DNA from: Amoebophrya sp. A120
Lineage: Eukaryota; Sar; Dinophyceae; Syndiniales; Amoebophryaceae
DNA: 64,000 nucleotides
Assembly (NCBI GenBank): GCA_905178155.1
Contig: CAJINV010000004.1
Location: forward strand, 5,620,828 to 5,684,827
Direction: 5' to 3'
The first letter of the stretch is position 1. The number at the start of each line of letters is the position of its first letter. The notes beneath the pieces were generated by a model. It ran no database searches. It was given only the letters and a program-made list of their open reading frames with translations, and was not told the origin of the DNA. A program made the translations under genes and the position numbers. This document shows, piece by piece, positions 56,188-64,000 of this stretch.

Positions 56188-57904
56188 TCATTCGCCGCCC
56201 CGTGGTTCCCCGGATGCAGTTCCTGGCGCAGCCCCACCTTGAGACGACTCTCTTCTTTCTGCCGCACCGGCAGCGGGTCCACCCTGTTCGACGGCGGTTA
56301 CACTTGTTGCCGGTACAACAACCACTCCCTCTGGTGGGCCACCGGGAGGGTTGCTACCAGCGACGGTATATGCAATGCAAGAGCATCGTACTAGTATAAA
56401 TTGCATTACAAATTAGCGCAGCATTACACATTCAATTTGTAATGCTGATTTACCTTGGGAAAGAGATTTGTAATGCATAAATGCAATTGCTACGAGTACG
56501 ATACTTTTGCACAGGATACGGTACCATCGTCTTGCGGGAGGGCGGGTGAGGAGGACTGCTGGCGCTCCATGACAATCCGGTCGTGGTGAAACCGGCGCCA
56601 GTAGTGGTAGGTCTGCGCCGAGCCGTACCCCTGAATGTCCGGATTCTCGCTGTGGTTGCCCTCCGGCATTGTAGGGTGGTCGGCCTCCGTGATGATGCCC
56701 AGTTGGCTCAGCCGCTGGTGCAAGGTGCATTTGGGATCAAAATTTGAGTCATTTTGGTCCTCGTGACGAAAGAGAAGAACACGCAAAAAAAAAATGTTCA
56801 TCTTGTGTCCAGTCATCTATAGTGTAACAAGCATCAGTACGCATCGCATCCTACTTAATTTCGATCGTCATCGTTTTCTATTTATACCTTGCTTGTCGCT
56901 CGTCCTTCTGAGATCGCACTTGATGCGGAGGTCGCGGAGAGATGGTGGTGCTGCGTGAGGTGCAGTGCCGCGTTTTCCGCGAAAAGCGCCGCGGAGATCT
57001 CCTCCTGCTCGAGATGATGACCTCGTGTACCACTATTGCTCGCCTCGGTCGCTCGCGTGTGGAAATTATACGCGGCTCCTCCGCTCACGCTGTCGCCTCC
57101 GAGGCTCATCTCGCCCGCAGAGCTGGTTCGGGCGCGACTGGGCGGATCGAAGCTCGTGTTGTGGGCGGCGTTGCTACTGTTGGTGCTCTATCGACGTGGC
57201 AAAAGCATCGCATCTACTCGCACACACTAGAAGTTCTAGTGAGAATCGCATGACAAATTTCTTGCTTGTGAGGCAGATTGAAAAAATTTGTGATGCAAAA
57301 ATATTGCGAGTTGTCGTGTACTACGATACTGTTGCACACTATCATATGCTCAACGTCGGGTGAAGAAGCTGCCCGGATGAAGATGAGCCAGCATTACCCT
57401 GCCCCTGCTGATCGGCTGAACTGCCGCGTGTCATCTTTCCGTGGCTAGCCGTGCTCGCGGATGCTGCTGCACTGCCGCGCGGGGGACCTCCGCCGTCCGC
57501 GGGCGGCTCGCCCTGCGGCGCCCATCGCGTGCTCGCCGTGCTCTGGGTGTCACTGGCCTGGTCTTGTTGCGCAAAGGTAATTTCCACCGGCAAGTTCGCT
57601 GTGTCGCGGGTCGAAGTAGCAGATGCTTGTCCTGTATGTTCCCCTCCTATGTCCCCTACACTCGCGGCACTCGTGTGTGGGGGCGTTGTCACCGCCGGGT
57701 TGTTCGAACTTGGACTGGAAGTGCTGGCCTCCAGAGGCGCTCCCGGAGCGGACGAGCTCTCGCCGCCCGGAAAGAGCGTTTCGTCCAGCACTTCTCGCCC
57801 TTTTGCCTGGAGTTGCGACCAGGTGTTACTGCTTTGGGAGCCTTGATCATCTGCCGGCGATTCACCCGGGATCCCCGCCGTTTCTAGGGCTTTCGCAGTG
57901 ACAC
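56188..57904 (-). CDS. 3' exons of a gene of unknown function
   Basis: Exons 57904-57347, 57188-56888, 56759-56519 and 56368-56188 join in frame to about 427 codons ending in TGA at 56188. The first is A/S/G/P-rich and disordered. The third is more globular (FDPKCTLHQRLSQLGIITEA, YHYWRRFHHDRIVMERQ). The last is G/P/A-rich. I recognise no family. The exon edge at 57904 is an AG acceptor (CTACTACAG), so the gene continues at higher coordinates, beyond the GC-rich element at 57938. Intron 56760-56887 is GT-AG (AGCAAG|GTATAA to CACGAG|GACC); the other two are family E introners. Confidence 0.65.
56369..56518. mobile_element. Introner E6
   Basis: TATGCAATGCAAGAGCATCG left, GATACTTTTGCACAGGATA right, direct repeat CGGTA on both sides. 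Its interior resembles the E element at 22026. Removal joins QDDGT to VAGSNPP in frame. Confidence 0.93.
57189..57346. mobile_element. Introner E7
   Basis: TATCGACGTGGCAAAAGCAT left, GATACTGTTGCACACTATC then ATA right, direct repeat TGCTC on both sides. Removal joins HPTLS to TNSSNAAHN in frame. Confidence 0.9.
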
Positions 57905-57937
57905 CTGTAGTAGAGTTAGGACAAATTGCATCATTTT

Positions 57938-58977
57938 TTAGACCAGAAAATCGGAAGAAGTACATACTTTTTCGCGCACCCGCTTGCATGACGGGCCGCT
58001 ATCGTTTCGCTTCGGGGGCGGCGGGGTGCCCCGACAGTACACCCGGCCCGAGGGCCTCGCTGCGCCATGCAGCGGCTCGGGCGTTGTGGCTTGCCAAAGA
58101 GAACCGGGGCGGCCTCCCGACCTCGAAGCCCGCCAGGAGCGAGAAACGCCGCCCCACCAAGCGGCCTCCCCGCGAGCCCGTCCCGGTCGGGCCGGTGCGG
58201 CGCCGCCATGTTTTTTGCCGGATGCGCATGGGCCTGCTCGCCGTACCGGAGGGGCCGGCCCTCGAAGCAGTAGGGCGCGCGCCCCTGAGGTGGGGCCTGC
58301 TTCGGCCCCAACAGCAGCCGCCCCACAATTGGGGGGCCGGGAAGGGGGGCCCGGAAGGCGCGCGGGCCCCCCCTTCTGGAGGGGGGGTAAAAAGGGGGCC
58401 GAATTGGCCCAATTCTGCCGCCTTTTTTAGGGGGGGGCAAAAAATGGCCTTCCCCCGCTACTACAGGGGGGGGGCAAAATGGCCCAGAAGCGGGCACATT
58501 TTACCCCCCCTCAAAAAGGGGGGCGAATTGGGCCAATTCGGCCCCCCTTTTCCCCCCCCCTCCGGAAGGGGGAGGCGCGCGTGCCTCTTGGGGGGCCTGC
58601 AGTTCACCCGCCGGCCGGGGCCCCGGAAGGGAAAAGGCGCGCCAGGCCGCGGCCAAAGCAAGAGCTTTTCCGTGCCCGGAAGGGCTTCGCGTTGGGGCCC
58701 CGGGATGCGCGCCGCGTCGGTTGTGTGTCCCCGACGTGGGCCCAGCTCGGGGGCGGGTGGCGGGGTGTTGGCTGCGTGCCGTCGCCTTCCTATCTACGCC
58801 AAGCCGACCCGCCCCGGCCCCGGCCGCGCAGCCGCAATGCCGGGGGCTAATTTTTCCGGGATAAAACAACCCGGAACGCGGTCGCGCCTTCGCACCCCCC
58901 AACCTCATTCAAGCCGCGACCCCCATTGCAAGGGGATACGCAAAAAAACATGTACTTCTTCCGATTTTCTGGTCTAA
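57938..58977. mobile_element. 1-kb GC-rich inverted-repeat element with ATTTT duplication
   Basis: A perfect 28-bp inverted repeat (TTAGACCAGAAAATCGGAAG then AAGTACAT) bounds the element, and ATTTT is directly repeated on both sides. The interior is very GC-rich with many G or C runs (for example around 58380-58600), and open frames run through it on both strands. The 5-bp duplication is the same length as that of the introners, but the terminal sequence and size differ. It seems to lie in an intron of the 56188 gene. Confidence 0.88.
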
Positions 58978-60069
58978 ATTTTGATTTCAACAAGAATAAG
59001 CGCTATAAACAGTTGTTGCCACGACGCATGAAGAGGTAGGAAGCCGTGTCCTCTTTGTTCACGCAACAGTTCCGCAAGGACGGGACATAAGCAGAAGAAC
59101 GGGCAAGCGAAGTAGGCAATTAAGTAAACAAGTACACAAGCTCTTTCTAAAACTACGGGAAATGCAAAGGACAAGCAAACTTTGAACGTATCGAACTCGA
59201 ACCTCCACACATAACTTTTACAACTTCATGAGCTTAATTTTCTACATAGCCACACAGGGACCTCCACAACGAGCTCATGAACACCAGCTAATTCTTGTGG
59301 GAGCTCGGTTTCTAGCAACGCATTAAGAAAGGCGTCCGCCTTTAGTTCTGACGGCGGAGTGCGTCGCACGATGTTTTACTATCATTCACGGGTGCATCTA
59401 ATAATATGCAAAAGAAATAAACTCGTGCTTATACAACTAGGGGACGGGTGCAGGACGAGTTCAATTTGGATTAAATAAAGCGTCAACCATGGCGCCGCAC
59501 TGTCGGCCCCACGGTGAACTATGTACTCAACCTCAACCAAAAAAAAATTCTTTTTCTTCATATATGCGTATTATGTGATCGGCAATACGCTTTTCGCACA
59601 TATGGTTTTGTGTGGTTCTTTTTATGCGTGTAGTTCTTGCACCAAAACAAAACTCAAAACGACCAAAAGTTGCAAATCTTCGATGTTATACGTACAACAT
59701 TTTTCTTCATCCTACAAACAAAATGATCTATCAGCCGACGGCTCCACAGATATTTTGGCGCAGTTCATCTTTTCAGGGTCAGGAGCCACCCAGGCGTGCC
59801 CCGCCCTCTTCAGGATCTGGATATGGAACAGTAACAGTTGCAAATCTCTCCTCGGTGCTGGCGGAAGGAAAGAGCCAGCGTTTACTTTACTAGAGGAAAA
59901 ACTTAGCGTGAACTCATGAGCTACTGACTTGCGACATGTAACGAGGTCATGCGCAGATATTGAACAGCTGATAAGTAAATCTTGTCGAGAACGCTTTGTT
60001 CATTTCCTCCACAAACATGCATCAAATTGTACGTACTGCTGGCAACTCCAACTCGCTCTTACCATACAA
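58978..60069. other. AT-rich spacer
   Basis: Frames at 58974-59210 (minus) and 59521-59919 (plus) are the longest but lack support. The 3' flank of the next minus-strand gene is here, and upstream exons of the 56188 gene may be too. Confidence 0.45.
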
Positions 60070-63000
60070 TCAGATGTCGGTCACGGTCCGATCATCCAGG
60101 TAGGTACTTGTAATCATGATGGTTTCCACTACTCCCGGTTCCGTCCTTCCCAGGAGAGGAGATTTGCAAAGATTTTTGTGGCATAAGGTCGGGCACGACA
60201 GGGGTGCAAACGGGTTGTGGTGCGGGTCGCTTTCGTACTTCGGGTGGACCAAAAAACTGCTAGTATCCGGCAGCTGCACGGGATCAGGAGCATCGAATAG
60301 TGAGTCGTCTGTTCTTATCTTCTCCTGCAGAAGTTCTTGTGCCGGCGGAGCTCGTCTCACGAGGGGTGCGAGCGCCTTGCAGGTGGGGGAGGGGGAAGGA
60401 GCGAGCCGGGCGGTGATTTTCGGCGGGGTAGTATTTTTTTCGTGAGCTGCCATGATTGTCTCTCGTCCGAAAGCTAGTACTGCACGACGGGGAGGCGATC
60501 GCAAGCTGACCTGCTGATAACCACCGGGTTCTTCGTCTTCTTGCCGGTTCGGCAAACTTGCAGTCGTCCTCCCTGTTGCTTCTTGACGAAGAATATGCGC
60601 GTCGTCCTCGACTGTGATCTGCGGTTCTTTTACTACAGAAGAACTGACGTCGTCCCCCACGTTGATTCTCTTGCCGCTGGCTTCATCTTCTCTCTCCAAC
60701 GGGCTGTCCGCAAGAAGCTCCGACGGCGTGCTTTGCGTTCGAAACAAAGGCGGCGGCGAGGTAAGTTTTTCGACGAGGACCGGGGAAATGAAGTGCGGGT
60801 GTAGTTCCTGTACCTGTTCCTCCTGCGCATTAGGTAAGATCTTCTTCATCGAGGAACCAACAGAGCCGTCACTTACTGTCGCGTTTGATTTAATATTCGA
60901 TCTGTCGAACTCGACACGGAGGTGCGCGGCTCCTGCTTCCGAAAGACTTGTAGCAATGCCATGATCTGGGCCGCTGATGTTCTTGTCGGAAGTTGAACTC
61001 TTCGGCAGGAGTGCAGTTGGAAACGGACGATCTGGGTCTTCAACATGTTGATTTCGTCGTCCGGTAGACGAAGAGTCCGCTACTTCCTGCGCGGAAGACG
61101 CTCTACTATGACAACCAGTGGTAGAAGTTCGCGAATGACTGTGGCGACGAGCAGGTCCGACCCTTCTAACAGTTGTGGTTGTGCTTGTGACCTCCGGATC
61201 AAAAAGTCTTTTTTCCGCATCATCTTCATTCGCACGACCGCTCAAGTTGTTGTTGTTAGCGTGCACCAGTTCTGACAGCTGCTTCGTGCTGGTACAACAA
61301 CCCGCCGAATTGGCGCGGGACAGCGATGCGAGTGAAAAGTTCGAGTACTCCGACAGTGCCGGCGTGCTGTAAATGGAAGACGATGCCTCAAACCGGTTCG
61401 CGTGGGGTATGAAAGGGGAGAAAAAATAAGAACGCAAGTGACGAGCCGGGAGAGTACGATCGTAAAAAAGGAATGACACAACGGCTTCTACTTGATTGTC
61501 ACAGGAAATACTTACTGTCAGTATGTGCATGACGTCGATATGACTCTTCGAAGGACCACGAAGAGGTTCGTGCAGACGACCCAGAAAAGAAACACGATAG
61601 ATACTCCCGCATTCGATACCTGCGTCTTTTTTTCCCAAGCATACCCAAAATCAGCTCCTCGTCGTCCACCAGTTGGATACCCCGCGGGCAGATCAGAGGT
61701 CGACTAGTACCTTGTTCCACTGGGGTGCTGCTGGTCGTGGCGTCTGCATGGATGCCGCCCGGAGTAGGACTTGTGCAAGACACTGCTGCGCAAGAAGTAG
61801 AGCTTGTTGACATCGCCACTGTACAACTTCTTGCTGTAGTAATCATATTCCTCTCGGTCTCGTCGCAGCCTGTTCCCATGCTTGGGTGATGAACGCCGGT
61901 GGCCGTTCCCGTACTACTCATGCCACTAGTAATGTCGCGGACGAGGACAAGCGGACCGGGAGGTTCCTGCAGGCGGTTCATTCCACCGTGGTTGCCAGCA
62001 TCTGTTCCTCCAACTTCTTCCTTCTCGTCCTTCCCCTGCTGGGTCGCTATCTTTACGCCTGCCGCGACGTCGTGCGGGTGGTCCTTTTTCGTGTAGTCGG
62101 GATTCTCGTGTGCTGCTGTAGCACCGCCCACACTATCATCATCCTGCGTGAAGACGCCTGCATTTCTGTCGGACACGGAGGTCCTCCGAGGGGGAGGATT
62201 CATACTAGGTCCTTCTGCGCGAGGACCCTCTGGAAGATGCGTAGTGGCCGTCGTTATTAAGGACGACGAGTCATCCAGCGACTGTACTAGCAGTGAGGAA
62301 TTATGTGTAGAAGAGGCCGCATCAATATTTCTGGCGTCTCTCGCCGATGTTTCCGCACATCCGCCGCCCCCTGCGCCGGCGGTCGACGCTGCCATCGAAG
62401 GCTGGCGTTCGTCTTGGAGATATTCAGTGTGCTCCCCGTGCACCACCAGCGGCCTTGTCTCTCTTTCTTGCGCACCACTACAACTCGTCCCGCTGGCTTC
62501 GTTCTGTCCAAAAATCCTAGCACCGCTCGCTTCTGGAGTCACACGCTGGACCGCCGTGCTTGAAGTCACATGCTCCGACGACGCGGAAGAAGTTGTTGCA
62601 GCGCTAGCGGTGGCATTCGCACTCTGCTGGTGCAGCTCGTCGTGCCCGTTATTGAGAACAGCCTTTGGTGAAGAACCACATGGAAGATTGTTCTCGGTCG
62701 TCGTGTTCGTGGTCACGACCTGCGCGCAGCCACGCACCATGGCACATATGGGCTCGCCCCGAGCTTGCACTGCGGAAGAGGCTCCTGCTGAGCCGACAGG
62801 AGGCTCCTTGTTCAATATCGCGGCGCCTAGTACGACCTCGCTTGTTGTACTTTCCTGCCTCCGAGGACGGTGTACTTGCTCGTTGGAGGTGGACAAAGAT
62901 AATTCCTCGGAGCAGGACTGGAGGTCTCCTACAACTGCGCCGCCGTTCAGCAAACCAGTAGTACCGGTCGTACTACCACGCGAGCCACAGGTCGGCGAAA

Positions 63001-63309
63001 TGGGAGCTGGCGACAACCCTGCTCTGGAAGATATCCAAGAAAAAAACATTGTAGGTGTAACTTTTTTGGAGGAACTGCATCACAAATTTGTCTGGCATGA
63101 CAGCAAAAACCTGTCACGCGCAGATAGGACGTGACAACGTCCTTTAATGGACCCTACGATACATCCCAAGCATGACAGACGCAATCATCTTGCATCGTGC
63201 GCATCACAAATTTACGCTAACGACGTTTTTTTCTTGGATAGAGGTTGTGCTAGTACTACTATGGGATGCTGTTGTAGTGGTCCCTGTGTGGAAGTGGAGG
63301 TACGAGTGA
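60070..63309 (-). CDS. Long S/T-rich protein of unknown function
   Basis: Two long open blocks in different frames, 63031 to about 61500 and about 61640 to 60070 (stop TGA), are both rich in S, T, A and E, with no recognised domain. They are probably exons of one gene: a donor-like ACA|GTAAGT near 61518 and a strong acceptor TTCCATTTACAG near 61372 lie between them, although that exact pair does not keep frame, so the real junction is uncertain. Upstream, exon 63309-63241 (YLHFHTGTTTTASHSS) joins across introner F1 to SSRAGLSPAP in frame. The true start is not identified; the first exon may lie beyond the introner at 63310. Near the end of block one, KKRRRYR is a possible nuclear signal. Confidence 0.55.
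63032..63240. mobile_element. Introner F1
   Basis: TATCCAAGAAAAAAACATTG left, GACGTTTTTTTCTTGGATA right. Flanks GAAGA and GAGGT match at three of five positions. Interior and length (209 bp) match F2 at 39798. Removal keeps an open frame (STSTT to SSRAGLS). Confidence 0.85.
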
Positions 63310-63550
63310 TATGCAAAGAAAAAGTGTTTTACAGTTGCACATGATTTTAATATTGCGGAACACCCAAGACAGACAACCTTTGTCATGCCAGAAATGCGAA
63401 CGACACTCGTTTCATACGTGTTTTTGCTTATGTTGGTCGCAGCTGCATTAGAAACCTGCTTCCCTGTCGTGAAGAGCAAGTTTCTATTGCTAGAGTCACA
63501 ACATCAACATCTTCAAATGTGCAGCTGTGAAACACTTTTTTCGTGGGATA
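63310..63550. mobile_element. Introner G5, no visible duplication
   Basis: TATGCAAAGAAAAAGTGTTT left, AACACTTTTTTCGTGGGATA right, with ACAGTTGCACA and TGCAGCTGTGA just inside. Flanks AGTGA and TCTAA do not match. It lies between two genes or in an untranslated region, where the frame test does not apply. Confidence 0.7.
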
Positions 63551-63634
63551 TCTAAGCTTCGCTCATTCTCAGATCTCACTCACGACTCGGTGTCATATAA
63601 TGAGCTCCTCTTTGATTGTGTACACTTTCCTTTT

Positions 63635-63908
63635 TTAAGCTCTTCTTAGCACAGCGGCGCGACGGTCGTGAAAGATGATCGCTTTGCGGGCCAACACCTT
63701 GAAGATGCGTGCTGCAGCCCCTCGCACCCACGAGGAAACAAGAGGGTGGAGGGCAACATCACCGCCGCAGAAATCAGAAAATGGATCTGTTTGGGAAAAA
63801 AAAGGATCGATAATATTTAAGTCAGCATCAAAATTCATACGTTGCTGTGCGTCGCCGCTGGCCGGCTTCTCTGCGGCGGCAGAGGCATTGACGTTTAGCG
63901 CGGTGAGC
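63635..63908 (-). CDS. 3' exon of a gene that runs off the window
   Basis: The frame is open from the introner boundary at 63908 to a TAA at 63635: ALNVNASAAAEKPASGDAQQ leads into a more globular part (DPFFSQTDPFSDFCGG, VLARKAIIFHDRRAA) and ends VLRRA-stop, about 90 codons. The product is not recognised. Upstream coding sequence should resume beyond the family B introner, outside the window. Confidence 0.6.
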
Positions 63909-64000
63909 TATGAGAGTGCACAACTCCCCCTCCCCCTCATTTGTCATGCAAAACACCTGCTCCACGCTTCGCCTCTTGGCACTGTTTGCATGAGAAGTTC
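63909..64000. mobile_element. Introner B6, cut by the window end
   Basis: TATGAGAGTGCACAACTCCC left end and TCATTTGTCATGCAAAAC interior are typical of family B. The left flank is TGAGC; the right end and second repeat copy are outside the window. Confidence 0.85.

Noticed and set aside
57898-58977. 359-codon plus-strand open frame through the GC-rich element
   Set aside because: Open frames exist on both strands there because stops are rare in GC-rich DNA; composition is P/G/R/A with no domain.

Overview
The window looks like nuclear DNA of an alveolate protist, most likely a syndinian dinoflagellate of the Amoebophrya type. Three things point there: all eight recognisable genes lie on the minus strand in one unidirectional array; nearly every gene is cut by short insertions with terminal inverted repeats and 5-bp target duplications (introner elements); and the predicted proteins are long, low-complexity and partly eukaryote-specific (AGC kinase, P2X-like channel, LamG-like surface protein). 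The organism call is inference; no species marker is present.

Layout, in coordinate order (genes read right to left): 1-1640 GC-rich sequence without a gene; 1749-7297 gene of unknown function in 12 visible exons; 7298-8967 AT-rich spacer; 8968-23930 giant membrane protein (signal anchor, LamG-like region, C-terminal membrane span, SR/K-rich tail); 23931-29090 spacer packed with GC-rich inverted-repeat elements; 29727-42597 AGC protein kinase with a very long Q/N/S/T-rich N-terminus; 43035-43490 3' part of a small gene; 44952-54537 P2X-like ligand-gated channel; 56188-57904 3' exons of an unknown gene; 60070-63309 S/T-rich gene; 63635-64000 3' end of another gene that leaves the window.

The main discovery is the introner system. 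I count 49 elements in 11 terminal-repeat families (A-K below). Nearly all start with TAT (or a one- or two-base variant) and end with ATA, carry 10-40 bp terminal inverted repeats, and contain the same inner words (GCATGACAA, GCATCACAA, GCATTACAA and complements). Of 47 with both ends visible, 34 have perfect 5-bp direct repeats, 10 match 4 of 5, two match 3 of 5 and one has none. Removing the element plus one repeat copy restores the reading frame in every junction I translated, including the glycine loop of the kinase and both ends of the P2X core. GT-AG ends are impossible for at least some of them, so they act as non-canonical introns. Ordinary GT-AG introns coexist in the same genes. No transposase is encoded here, so the elements would be mobilised in trans.
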